DNA from: Pseudophaeobacter arcticus DSM 23566
GTDB taxonomy: Bacteria; Pseudomonadota; Alphaproteobacteria; Rhodobacterales; Rhodobacteraceae
Reading direction: 5' to 3'
Length of the DNA: 64,000 nucleotides
Assembly (NCBI RefSeq): GCF_000473205.1
Contig: NZ_AXBF01000005.1
Coordinates: 1 to 64,000, forward strand
Position 1 is the stretch's first letter, and the number at the start of each line of letters is the position of its first letter. Below the pieces are notes generated by a model, which saw nothing but the letters and a program-made list of their open reading frames with translations, made no database searches and had not been told where the DNA came from. This document shows, piece by piece, positions 8,141 through 16,434 of this stretch. Both the position numbers and the translations under genes were made by a program.

Positions 8141-8577
8141 AGTATCTTGATGACTTTTCCGCAGGTCAGGTTTTTCACTTTACCAGCAACCCGATGAGCG
8201 CAGAGGCGATCAAAGCCTTCGCCCATGAGTGGGACCCGCAGCGGCTGCACACCGATGAAGATTACGCCGCCACCATTCATGGCAGTTTGATCGCTTCGGG
8301 TTTTCAGACCATGCTTGAGGTCTTCAAGCCCATCATGACGGAATTTATGATCGATGTTGCCAATATTGGCGGCATGGGCTTCGACAATCTGCGCTGGCTG
8401 CGGCCGGTTCGGCCGGATGAACCTCTTGAAGTCGAAATGAAAATTAATTCGGTGACACCGTCAAAAAGCAAGCCTGACCGCGGCGTTTTGCACTATACGC
8501 TGAGCGCCAAAAACCCCAAGGGCGAGGTCGTTTTTACAACCGACACGCCCGTTATGATCCAGCGAAAACAAACATGA
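8137..8577 (+). CDS. Single-domain MaoC-like dehydratase
   Basis: A 146-residue hotdog protein starting at TTG 8137 behind GAAGGAGGGG, overlapping the upstream stop. The motif FAHEWDPQRLHTDEDYA matches the hydratase 2 Asp/His motif, but the following segment reads IHGSLIASGFQT instead of FGGPIAHG. The fold is clear; full hydratase activity is less so. It overlaps the next ACAD gene by 4 bases. In steroid-type side-chain pathways small MaoC proteins hydrate the product of heteromeric ACADs, which fits its place directly before an ACAD pair. Confidence 0.8.
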   Translation: MKYLDDFSAGQVFHFTSNPMSAEAIKAFAHEWDPQRLHTDEDYAATIHGSLIASGFQTMLEVFKPIMTEFMIDVANIGGMGFDNLRWLRPVRPDEPLEVEMKINSVTPSKSKPDRGVLHYTLSAKNPKGEVVFTTDTPVMIQRKQT

Positions 8578-9698
8578 CACAGACTGATATGCTTTCCAGC
8601 GACCAAGAAGACCTTCGCATGCTGCGTGAGAGCGCGCGCACCCTGTTTGAGCGCGCCGGCGGCAGCGGAAGATCCAGAAAATTACGCGATGCCGATGGCG
8701 GATGGGACGCGGATATGATCCGTGAACTGGCCGAGGCCGGCGTTTTCGGCGTGACCGTTCCCGAAGACAATGGCGGGCTTGGCATGGGGCTGGCGGCCGG
8801 TGGTGTCATCGCCGAGGAAGTCGGCCGTGTGATCGCGCCGGAACCGGTGGTGGTGACCGTCGGGTTGAGCCTTGGCCTTTTGCGCCGGCTTTGCCCCGAT
8901 CATGCCAAGATGGAACAACTTGTCGGCGGGACCACCGTTCTGGCCGTTGCATGGCAAGAACGCGGGCCGAATGGCGGTCCCGCTGAGGCGACCTGCCGCT
9001 ACGCTGACGGAAAGCTGACCGGCAGCAAGGCTTGGGTGGTTGGCGCCGACGGAGCCGATGGTTTTCTGGTTGTGGCCGACAGCGACGCCGGGCCGGTTCT
9101 GGTTCTGGCAGAGGCCAAAGCAAGCGGATTGTCCGTGGAAAAAAGCCCACAGGCCGATGGCAGCGCGATGGGCGAGCTTTCGTTCTCGGGCACGCCAGCA
9201 GAGCAGCTTGCAGATGGTGCCGCGGTGCAGGACGCCCTTGCCGATGCGGTCAGCGATGCCACGGCTCTTGCCGCCGCCGAGCTCGTCGGGCTCAGCGATC
9301 GCGCCTTTGAAATCACCTTGGATTACATCAAGACCCGCGAACAATTCGACAAACCGATCGGGTCGTTTCAGGTTATCCAACACCGCGCGGTGGACTTGCA
9401 TGTGATGCGCGAAGTCGCCCAAGCGGGCGTTCGCGAAGCCCTGGCGCAAATGGACAGCGAAGCCGATCCAAAGATCCGCGCGCGTCTCGCCAGCCGTGCC
9501 AAGGCGCGGGCCGTGAGTGCCGCGAAAAAAATCACCCGCGATTCCATCCAGTTGCACGGGGCGGTCGGTTATACCGACGAGTTCGATATCGGACTTTACC
9601 TGAACCGGGCGCTGGTGCTGTCGGCTTGGTTGGGCGATGACGCCTATCACCGGCGGATGTGGTTCGATGCGCGCGAAGAAGAAGGGGCAGCACAATGA
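8574..9698 (+). CDS. Acyl-CoA dehydrogenase, non-catalytic-type subunit of a heteromeric ACAD
   Basis: A 374-residue ACAD-fold protein. Neither known base position carries a carboxylate: the C-terminus reads NRALVLSAWLGDD where catalytic subunits have the YxGT motif, and the helix with the alternative ER pair reads ALAAAELVGLSD. The FAD-side IQLHGAVGYTDEFD is retained. It overlaps the next ACAD by ATGA (9695-9698). Paired ACAD genes with only one set of catalytic residues are known from steroid degradation (alpha2beta2 ChsE1-ChsE2 type). I infer it forms a heterotetramer with the product of 9695. It is Ala- and Asp-rich and diverges from the other ACADs here. Confidence 0.8.
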   Translation: MTQTDMLSSDQEDLRMLRESARTLFERAGGSGRSRKLRDADGGWDADMIRELAEAGVFGVTVPEDNGGLGMGLAAGGVIAEEVGRVIAPEPVVVTVGLSLGLLRRLCPDHAKMEQLVGGTTVLAVAWQERGPNGGPAEATCRYADGKLTGSKAWVVGADGADGFLVVADSDAGPVLVLAEAKASGLSVEKSPQADGSAMGELSFSGTPAEQLADGAAVQDALADAVSDATALAAAELVGLSDRAFEITLDYIKTREQFDKPIGSFQVIQHRAVDLHVMREVAQAGVREALAQMDSEADPKIRARLASRAKARAVSAAKKITRDSIQLHGAVGYTDEFDIGLYLNRALVLSAWLGDDAYHRRMWFDAREEEGAAQ

Positions 9699-10846
9699 CT
9701 GATTGGAACGCAATGAGCGACGCGGAGTTCCGCAAGGAAGTGCGTGGGTTCTTCGAAGCGGAATATCCCGAAGAGTTGCGCCATCTGCCGCACCGTCCGA
9801 AATTTGCCGAGATCGAGCATTGGCATGTCAAGCTCCACGCCAAAGGCTGGGTTGCGCCTGCGTGGCCTGCGGAATTTGGTGGCATGGGCCTGAACGCCGC
9901 TAAGCTGTTGATTTTCTACGAAGAACAGCAGCGTTGGGGCGTGAACCGTGGCCGCGACATGGGCATTCAAATGGTTGGCCCGCTGATCATCAAATTCGGC
10001 ACGCAAGAGCAAAAAGATTATTGGCTTCCGCGTATCCTGAGCTGCGAAGACATCTGGTGCCAAGGCTATTCCGAACCCGGTGCCGGCTCTGATCTGGCCA
10101 ATCTGCGCACCCGCGCAGACATTGAGGGCGACGAGTTTGTCATCAACGGCCAGAAAATCTGGACCACGATGGCGCATGACGCCACGCATATCTTCATGTT
10201 GGTGCGCACCGATCCGGATGCCCCGAAGAAACAGCAAGGGATCAGCTTCCTGCTGGCACCGATGGATCAACCGGGCGTCGAAGTGCGCACGATCACCACA
10301 TTGTCGGGCGAAACGGAATTCTGCGAGGTGTTCTTTGACAACGCCCGCACGCCGAAGGACAACCTTGTTGGCGAGCTGAACAAAGGCTGGACCATGGCCA
10401 AGGCGCTGTTGAGCTTTGAGCGTATCTTCATCGGCTCGCCCAGCTTGGCGCAGAACGCGCTCGGGCAGCTTGAAAGCTTTGCCCGTGGCCGCGGTGCCTT
10501 TGACGATCCGGTGTTCCGCGACCGTTTCGCGCAGGCCGCTCTCGACGTTGAGGATCACGCTGCGCTCTATGGCCGTTTTGCGGACCAACTCAAACGGGGC
10601 GAAACCCTCGGCGCGGATGTCTCGATGCTCAAGATTTGGGTGACCGAGTGTTTCCAACGCATCACCGAATTGATGATCGAGGCGGCTGGCCCTGATGGCG
10701 GCACCATCGGCCCGCTTCAGGTCGGCAATGTCAACGTTGATGTCTTGGCGAGCTTTTACAAGGCCCGCCCAACAACGATCTACGGTGGATCCAACGAGAT
10801 CCAGCGCAACATCCTTTCCAAGGCCGTCCTCGGATTGCCTGGTTAA
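9695..10846 (+). CDS. Acyl-CoA dehydrogenase, catalytic subunit of the heteromeric pair
   Basis: A 383-residue ACAD starting at the ATG that overlaps the previous stop; a longer upstream reading is unlikely because of the ATGA coupling. It has the SEPGAGSDL motif, Glu242 in LLSFERIF at the long-chain/isovaleryl-type base position, and YGGSNEIQRNI at the C-terminus. With the preceding gene it likely forms an alpha2beta2 enzyme that oxidises a bulky side-chain acyl-CoA. The next gene, a crotonase, begins 33 bases downstream. Confidence 0.85.
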   Translation: MTDWNAMSDAEFRKEVRGFFEAEYPEELRHLPHRPKFAEIEHWHVKLHAKGWVAPAWPAEFGGMGLNAAKLLIFYEEQQRWGVNRGRDMGIQMVGPLIIKFGTQEQKDYWLPRILSCEDIWCQGYSEPGAGSDLANLRTRADIEGDEFVINGQKIWTTMAHDATHIFMLVRTDPDAPKKQQGISFLLAPMDQPGVEVRTITTLSGETEFCEVFFDNARTPKDNLVGELNKGWTMAKALLSFERIFIGSPSLAQNALGQLESFARGRGAFDDPVFRDRFAQAALDVEDHAALYGRFADQLKRGETLGADVSMLKIWVTECFQRITELMIEAAGPDGGTIGPLQVGNVNVDVLASFYKARPTTIYGGSNEIQRNILSKAVLGLPG

Positions 10847-10879
10847 ACCCGCACTGACATCTGATAGAGGAAGTAAGAT

Positions 10880-11689
10880 ATGTCTGATCGCTATGCAAAG
10901 TACCACAAGATGAAGTTCGACTACCCGGCGGATCGCGTTTTGCGCATCACGTTCGACCGGCCAGAGTCGTTCAATTCCGTTGACGCGGAAACCCACACCC
11001 AGATGACCGATATGTGGATCGACATCGACCGCGACCCCGATATCAACGCGGTGATCGTAACCGGTGCGGGCAAAGCCTTCTCCGCAGGCGGCGATTTCAG
11101 CCTGATCGAAAACATGATCGGCAACTCGCATGAGATCATGAAAACGTGGAAAGAGGCCAAAGACCTCGTCTACAACATCATCAACTGCAACAAGCCGATC
11201 ATTTCGGCCATCAACGGCCCGGCTGCGGGCGCGGGTCTTGTTGTCGCTATTCTCGCGGACATCTCGATTGCCGGCAAACGTGCCAAAATCGTCGATGGTC
11301 ACCCGCGCTTGGGTGTTGCCGCCGGTGACGTTGCTGCGATCATCTGGCCGCTGCTGACCTCGATGGCCAAAGCGAAATACTACCTGATGACCTGCAAGCC
11401 GGTGTCTGGCGAAGAAGCAGAGCGCATCGGTCTCGTTTCGATGTGCGTCGAAGACGAAGAGCTGCAGCAAACCGCTTTGGATACAGCTGTTGAGCTGGCC
11501 AATGGATCGCAAAGCGCCATCCGCTGGACCAAATATTCGCTGAACAACTGGCTGCGCCAGGCAGGCCCGATTTTCGACGCTTCGACCGCGTTGGAAATGC
11601 TCGGCTTCATGGGCGAAGACGTGAAAGAAGGCGTGCTGTCGCACCGCGAGAAACGCGCACCGAACTTCCGCAAAGACTGCCCGCTCTAA
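10880..11689 (+). CDS. Crotonase-superfamily protein lacking the hydratase glutamates
   Basis: A 269-residue crotonase fold. The oxyanion-hole segments AFSAGGDFS and GPAAGAGL are present. The two hydratase Glu positions are not: the Glu144 equivalent is Val (GAGLVVAILAD) and the Glu164 equivalent is His (DGHPRLG). Other crotonase reactions such as isomerisation, C-C hydrolysis or dehalogenation use other residues, so a simple hydratase call would be unsafe. AGGAAG precedes the ATG. It follows the ACAD pair in the operon. A hydrolase or lyase step is possible but not shown. Confidence 0.8.
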   Translation: MSDRYAKYHKMKFDYPADRVLRITFDRPESFNSVDAETHTQMTDMWIDIDRDPDINAVIVTGAGKAFSAGGDFSLIENMIGNSHEIMKTWKEAKDLVYNIINCNKPIISAINGPAAGAGLVVAILADISIAGKRAKIVDGHPRLGVAAGDVAAIIWPLLTSMAKAKYYLMTCKPVSGEEAERIGLVSMCVEDEELQQTALDTAVELANGSQSAIRWTKYSLNNWLRQAGPIFDASTALEMLGFMGEDVKEGVLSHREKRAPNFRKDCPL

Positions 11690-11716
11690 GCAACACAAGG
11701 TCAAGGAGGCATAGAT

Positions 11717-12913
11717 ATGTCCGTAAACATCTACAAAGACATCGCGCAAACCTATGCCGCAGCGGCCGAAAAGGCACCGGGTTTAAAAACCCGGTTTGCG
11801 GCTGCCGGATTCGATCCGGCAGCCGTTGAAACGCTGGCGGATCTATCGAGTCTGCCGGTGATGAAAAAAGAAGAACTCCTGAAGATTCAGCGTGAAAAGC
11901 CCCCTTTTGGCGGGTTTCTCGGCGCGGACCTGAAGGACATCGGGCGGATTTATGTGTCCCCCGGCCCTATTTTTGAACCCTCGCTTTCCGGCATCGGTGG
12001 GCATGGGCTTGATCTGCTGTTCAAAGCCGCAGGCGTCGGCGCAGGCGACGTTATCCTGAACACATGGATGTATCACCTCGTACCGGCGGGGCTGTTGTTT
12101 GATGAAGCCGCGCAGGCCGCAGGCGCCACGGTCATTCCCGGCGGCGTTGGCAATACCGAGCTTCAGGCGCAGATCATCGTCGAAACCGGCGTGACCGCGA
12201 TTTGTGCCTCGACGGCGTTTTTCCTGACGCTCGCGGACAAGGTGATCGAAACCTATGGCCGCGACGCATGGAAGGTCAAAACCGCCTTCCTTGGCGGCGA
12301 AATGGGCGACTGGATGGCCAAACGCCGCCGGATTGAGGCGGATTATGGCGTGTCGACCTGGGCGGCCTATGCCACCGCCGATCTGGGTCTTGTGGCCTAT
12401 GAGGACGGCGGCGAAGGCTATGTGGTGCATCCCGACCGCGTGGTGCAAATCTGCGATCCAGTCAGCGGCGCGCCGGTGGACCAAGGTGAGCCGGGCGAGG
12501 TTGTTGTCACCGCCTGCGATGCAACCTGGCCGATGATCCGGTTTGGCACCGGCGACAGTGCCTTTGCGCTGGAAAGCAATGAAGATGGCAGCGTCAAACG
12601 CGTTTCCGCGTTGCAAGGGCGCGTCGGCGCGGCGGTTAAAGTGCGCGAGATATTTGTCTATCCGCGCGTGGTCGAGGAAGTTGTCATCGCCACACCGGGG
12701 GCCAAGGCGGCGCAGGCCGTGGTAACGCGCGAGAACGACCGCGATATGATCCGCATTTCACTGGTCCTTGAAGAGGGCGCATCAGCGTCTGATGCGGAAA
12801 CTTCCGCCGCAGAGGCTTTCAAACTGCATGCAAGAATTCGCGCCGATGAGGTGGCTGTCGTCGCCCAGCTGCCGGAAAATGCGGAGCTGATCATCAATCA
12901 AAAAGATAACTGA
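11717..12913 (+). CDS. PaaK-like adenylation-family protein with a degenerate ATP loop
   Basis: A 398-residue protein related to phenylacetate-CoA ligase. The strand that should carry the nucleotide-binding loop SSGTTGKP reads YVSPGPIFEPSLSG, so the canonical Ser/Thr-Gly loop is missing. By contrast the PaaK-like ligase at 34365 has an intact ASSGTTGSP. The hinge region IRFGTGDSAF is still recognisable. It may be a non-ATP-dependent CoA-binding protein or a ligase with altered nucleotide binding. It is preceded by AAGGAGG and is the last gene of the operon, 42 bases before an intrinsic terminator. Confidence 0.7.
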   Translation: MSVNIYKDIAQTYAAAAEKAPGLKTRFAAAGFDPAAVETLADLSSLPVMKKEELLKIQREKPPFGGFLGADLKDIGRIYVSPGPIFEPSLSGIGGHGLDLLFKAAGVGAGDVILNTWMYHLVPAGLLFDEAAQAAGATVIPGGVGNTELQAQIIVETGVTAICASTAFFLTLADKVIETYGRDAWKVKTAFLGGEMGDWMAKRRRIEADYGVSTWAAYATADLGLVAYEDGGEGYVVHPDRVVQICDPVSGAPVDQGEPGEVVVTACDATWPMIRFGTGDSAFALESNEDGSVKRVSALQGRVGAAVKVREIFVYPRVVEEVVIATPGAKAAQAVVTRENDRDMIRISLVLEEGASASDAETSAAEAFKLHARIRADEVAVVAQLPENAELIINQKDN

Positions 12914-12955
12914 GACCGTTCCCGAAATATACGGGCGTTCAGCAGTTGGAATAGA

Positions 12956-12990
12956 AACGGGCGGCAGGGAAACTTGCCGCCCGTTTTCGT
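12956..12990 (+). terminator. Intrinsic terminator of the 7421-12913 operon
   Basis: AACGGGCGGCA (12956-12966) pairs perfectly with TGCCGCCCGTT (12975-12985) around an 8-base loop and is followed by TTTTCGTTT. The 11-bp GC-rich stem and T tract are typical. It lies between the plus-strand operon end and the convergent ACAD at 13095. Confidence 0.85.
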
Positions 12991-13042
12991 TTAATACCGC
13001 GCCGCGTATCCTGTGCGATATGATTTCGCGGGTGGGAACCAT

Positions 13043-13078
13043 ACGGCATTGGTCGCCATGATAGGTGACCAATGCCGT
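13043..13078 (-). terminator. Stem-loop after the minus-strand ACAD operon
   Basis: ACGGCATTGGTC (13043-13054) and GACCAATGCCGT (13067-13078) form a perfect 12-bp inverted repeat with a 12-base loop. It lies 16 bases after the stop of the minus-strand ACAD. No U tract follows on the minus strand, so it may be a Rho-assisted end or an mRNA-protecting hairpin rather than a classical terminator. Confidence 0.45.
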
Positions 13079-13094
13079 GGGAAACCGGCCCTTT

Positions 13095-14261
13095 TTAGAA
13101 CGCGCTCAAACCCGTCAGGTTTCGCCCGATAACCAATTTTTGGATCTCGGTGGTGCCATCCGGGATCGGCATGACCTTGGCATTGCGGAAGTGCCGCTCA
13201 ACGGGGAACTCTTTGGTGATGCCGTTGCCGCCGTGGATTTGAACCGCTTTGCCGGCGATTTCGACCGCCATTTCCGTCGCATACCATTTCGCCATCGAGG
13301 TTTGGGTGTCACAGCGCACGCCCAGATCCAGAAGTTGCAACCCACGCTGGCACAACAGCCGCGCCGCGTCGAGTTGGGTCGCCATGTCGGCAAGATAGCC
13401 TTGGATCAACTGGTGCCCGCCGATGGGCTTGCCGTGCTGCTCGCGTTCTTGGGCATATTTCACCGCACATTCGAGCGCCGCCTGACCAATCCCGATGCTG
13501 GTCAACCCGACGAAAACGCGCGCACTTTCGAACAGCTTCAAGGTCTGGAACAGACCGCCACCGGAGTTGCCGAGAACATGATCGGCAGTGGTTTCGGCCT
13601 TGTCGAAGAACAATTCGCAGGTCGATGCGCCCACAAGGCCCAGCTTGCGCAGCTCGCGGCTTTCATAGCCGCCCTTGTCGCGATCGACGATGACCATGGA
13701 AATCCCGTCATCGAGATTGCAAACCACGATGGCAAAATCCGATTGCGCGCCGTTGGAAATCCAAAGCTTCTGTCCGGTGACAAAAATCTTGTCGCCCACA
13801 CGTTCCGCACGCGTCTTGACCTCGCGCACGTTCGAGCCAACTTCCGGTTCGGAAATGCAGGTGGCGCAGATGCGTTCGCTGCGCAACAGCGGCTTGAGAT
13901 AGGCTTCTTTTTGCGCGGCGTCGCCCAGAAGGTTGACCGCAAACACGGCGTGGCCCTGGATCAGAACCGCAATCGCCAGATCCGCCCAGATACGGGCCAA
14001 TTCCTCATAAAGGATGCCGTAGGTCATCCGGTCGATGCCCGCACCGCCGGCTTCTTCTGGGATGAGGCCACTGATCAACCCGAATTCCTCAACCTTGGCG
14101 AACAGGGCTTTCAAGGTTTCCGCATCGGGGGGGTGGCCGAGTTTTTCGTATTTCTCGGCCAGAGGAGTGAACTCCGTCTCGGCCATTTTGCGAAAGTTTT
14201 CCAGCAACATGCGTTGCTCGTCTGTGTAAATTGCCTGAGCGGCAGCGATCACATTTTCCAT
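13095..14261 (-). CDS. Acyl-CoA dehydrogenase with Asp at the catalytic-base position
   Basis: A 388-residue ACAD with the family motifs ISEPEVGSN and QIHGGNGITKEF. At the medium-chain base position, where most enzymes read YEGT, it reads IPDGTTEIQ, putting Asp368 in place of Glu. No ER pair is seen at the alternative position (LFESARVFVG). Asp at this place has been reported for cyclohexane(ene)carboxyl-CoA dehydrogenases; the AliB-like gene at 37729 shares it. It is the third gene of a minus-strand unit after crotonase (15533) and thiolase (14279). AAGGAAAAG precedes the ATG. An alicyclic or otherwise unusual substrate is plausible. Confidence 0.82.
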   Translation of the reverse strand: MENVIAAAQAIYTDEQRMLLENFRKMAETEFTPLAEKYEKLGHPPDAETLKALFAKVEEFGLISGLIPEEAGGAGIDRMTYGILYEELARIWADLAIAVLIQGHAVFAVNLLGDAAQKEAYLKPLLRSERICATCISEPEVGSNVREVKTRAERVGDKIFVTGQKLWISNGAQSDFAIVVCNLDDGISMVIVDRDKGGYESRELRKLGLVGASTCELFFDKAETTADHVLGNSGGGLFQTLKLFESARVFVGLTSIGIGQAALECAVKYAQEREQHGKPIGGHQLIQGYLADMATQLDAARLLCQRGLQLLDLGVRCDTQTSMAKWYATEMAVEIAGKAVQIHGGNGITKEFPVERHFRNAKVMPIPDGTTEIQKLVIGRNLTGLSAF

Positions 14262-14278
14262 TTTTTCTTTTCCTTGTT

Positions 14279-15517
14279 TCAGCGACCTAGAATGGTGACG
14301 CAGGCGGCGGCTTCTTCGACGCCGTGCAGACCACCACCGTTTTCGGCAATGGCGTTTTGCGCGCCTTCGACCTGACGCGAGCCGGCTTCGCCGCGCAGCT
14401 GCGTGACCAGCTCAAACACCTGTCCGATTCCGGTGGCCCCGACAGGGTGCCCTTTGGATTCGAGCCCGCCCGAGGGGTTCACGGGGATACGCCCGCCGAT
14501 GCTGGTTTCGCCGCGCAGGCTGGCCGGTCCGCCGTCGCCAAACTCGACAAAGCCGAGGTTCTCGATCTGGATCACCTCGCCCACGGCGGTGGCGTCGTGC
14601 ACCTCGGCGACCGACATGTCTTCCGGGCCAAGCCCCGCCTGTTCATAGGCTTGAAGCGCGGCAAGGCGGGTCAGGTGGTTTTTGTAATCCTCGGGCGGAC
14701 GGTCGGTGCCCGAGCGCAGGATCGCGGCCTTGACCTTGATCGCGCGGGCGGGATCAAGGCCCATCCGTTTGAGCCCTTCGCCGGTGCACAAAATTGCCGC
14801 CGCCGCACCGTCCGAGATTGGCGCGCACATCGGCAGAGTCAGCGGGTAGGTGATCGGCGGCGCGTTCAAAACCTGTTCGACGGTCATCGCATCGCGGTAT
14901 TGCGCCAAAGGGTTATGAGCAGAATGCGCGTGGTTCTTGGCAGAAACGGCGGCAAACTGTTCTTGCGTGGTGCCGAAGGTCTTCATGTGCAGCCGTGCAA
15001 AACCGGCATAGACGTCCATGAACACGCTATAGGGTTTGGGCGATTTCGACCCTTCGGGTTCCTCGATACCAGCGCCCAGATCGGCAAGCCGCTGCGCGAC
15101 TTCTTCGCCGTTGCTGACGTCCCAACCGCTGTCAAAGGCGGAAAACATCAACGCGCGGTCGTCGGAATACATCTTTTCGGCACCGACAGCCAAACAGCAA
15201 TCGCCATTGCCCGCCTTAAGGAAATCCACCGCCAGCTTGAAGCCGGTCGAGGCGCTGGCGCAGGCGTTTTCGACATTCACCACCGGAATGCCCTGAATGC
15301 CCATTTCGCGCAGCGCGATTTCGCCGCGGATCATGTGCTGACCTTCCATATGGCCTTGCACTGCGTTTGAGAAAAACGCACCGTCAATGCGATCTGCCGC
15401 CACGCCGGAGTCAGCCAAAGCCGCGGCGACAGCTTCGCCCGTCATATCCTTGATGGTCTTGTCCCGAAATTTCCCGAACTGCGTCATCCCGACGCCTACA
15501 ACGTAAATATCCTGCAT
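14279..15517 (-). CDS. Thiolase (SCP-x type, catalytic Cys present)
   Basis: A 412-residue thiolase of the SCP-x-like subfamily. The nucleophile is Cys86 in VENACASAST, and the activating His357 lies in GLESKGHPVGATG, so it should cleave 3-ketoacyl-CoA with CoA. The C-terminal AENGGGLHG differs from the CxG motif of FadA-type thiolases, as is usual for SCP-x relatives. The start at 15517 follows TAGGAGA. It sits between a crotonase and an ACAD in a three-gene unit. SCP-x thiolases typically accept 2-methyl-branched 3-ketoacyl-CoAs, consistent with the racemase-like genes nearby. Confidence 0.88.
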   Translation of the reverse strand: MQDIYVVGVGMTQFGKFRDKTIKDMTGEAVAAALADSGVAADRIDGAFFSNAVQGHMEGQHMIRGEIALREMGIQGIPVVNVENACASASTGFKLAVDFLKAGNGDCCLAVGAEKMYSDDRALMFSAFDSGWDVSNGEEVAQRLADLGAGIEEPEGSKSPKPYSVFMDVYAGFARLHMKTFGTTQEQFAAVSAKNHAHSAHNPLAQYRDAMTVEQVLNAPPITYPLTLPMCAPISDGAAAAILCTGEGLKRMGLDPARAIKVKAAILRSGTDRPPEDYKNHLTRLAALQAYEQAGLGPEDMSVAEVHDATAVGEVIQIENLGFVEFGDGGPASLRGETSIGGRIPVNPSGGLESKGHPVGATGIGQVFELVTQLRGEAGSRQVEGAQNAIAENGGGLHGVEEAAACVTILGR

Positions 15518-15532
15518 TTTGCAGTCTCCTAT

Positions 15533-16321
15533 TCAGTAACCGCGAAACTGCGGTTTGCGTTTTTCAGTGAATGCTGTCAGCCCTTCGAGCATGTCCCACG
15601 AGCGCATGTGTGCGCGCAGGTTCAGCATTTCTTCGGACAGGGCGGCGGCTTCGTCGACATTCAAGGACCGGTTCGCGACCGTCTTCATGCGGCGCAACAC
15701 GGCGGGGCTTTTGTCGGCGATCCGGTCGGTGAAGGTCTGCACGGCGTCGCGCAATTCTGCGTCCGGCACGACCTTGTTCACCAGTCCCCAATCCATCATT
15801 TCACGGGCCGAAATATTTTCACCCGAGAACAGCAGGTATTTGGCACGGTTCAACCCGATCCGGCCGGGCAGGATTGCCGCCCCACCTGCGCCGGGGAAGA
15901 CGCCGAAATTGGAATGGGCATCGCCCATTTGCGCGCTTTCGGCGGCAAAGACCAAATCGCAGGCCATCACCATTTCCAAACCGCCCGCCATCGCCAGCCC
16001 GTTCACGGCAGCGATCACTGGCTTGGGGCCATGACGCATCAAACCAAAGGTATGATCGACGAGATCAAGCAGATCCGGCTCGCCGGGTTCATGTTTGGCA
16101 CCGGCGACTTCTTTGAGGTCTGCACCGGCGCAGAACGCTCGCCCCGATCCGGTCAGGACAATGGCACGCACGCCGTCGTCGGCAATTGCGGCCTCTAACG
16201 CGGTGGTCATTTCGCGCAACATCTGTGTCGACATCGCGTTCAACTGCTCGGTGCGCAGGAAGGTGATCCATTCGGTCCGCTCGATGCGTTCCACAGACAG
16301 GGTTTTTGGACCTTCAGTCAT
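15533..16321 (-). CDS. Enoyl-CoA hydratase/isomerase family protein
   Basis: A 262-residue crotonase with AFCAGADLKEV and NGLAMAGGLEMVMACD. The first hydratase Glu (GGLE) is kept; the second position is His (DAHSNFG) where classical hydratases have Glu. AGGAG precedes the ATG at 16321. First gene of the unit 16321-13095, divergent from the racemase-like gene at 16435. No copy of the regulon palindrome lies in the 113-base gap, so this unit may be controlled differently. Hydration or isomerisation of an enoyl-CoA is the general expectation. Confidence 0.82.
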   Translation of the reverse strand: MTEGPKTLSVERIERTEWITFLRTEQLNAMSTQMLREMTTALEAAIADDGVRAIVLTGSGRAFCAGADLKEVAGAKHEPGEPDLLDLVDHTFGLMRHGPKPVIAAVNGLAMAGGLEMVMACDLVFAAESAQMGDAHSNFGVFPGAGGAAILPGRIGLNRAKYLLFSGENISAREMMDWGLVNKVVPDAELRDAVQTFTDRIADKSPAVLRRMKTVANRSLNVDEAAALSEEMLNLRAHMRSWDMLEGLTAFTEKRKPQFRGY

Positions 16322-16434
16322 GTTAAGCTCCTGAAATAAAACGATTTATTTTGCATTTTTGGTTGCTTTCCACACCGGATTGCGCTGCTATGGGGCGGAC
16401 CCGCACGCGGAAAAAATGATAGTTGGAGATCGAT

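Noticed and set aside
10880-11689. Assignment of the crotonase as BadI (2-ketocyclohexanecarboxyl-CoA hydrolase)
   Set aside because: The BadI-type segments I remember are not present; only the general crotonase fold and missing Glu residues support a ring-cleavage idea.
9647-11749. 700-residue open frame on the minus strand
   Set aside because: It is the antisense shadow of the ACAD, crotonase and ligase-like genes, a common artefact of high-GC coding sequence.
13065-14375. 436-residue frame on the plus strand
   Set aside because: Antisense to a well-supported ACAD with intact motifs; no start signal.
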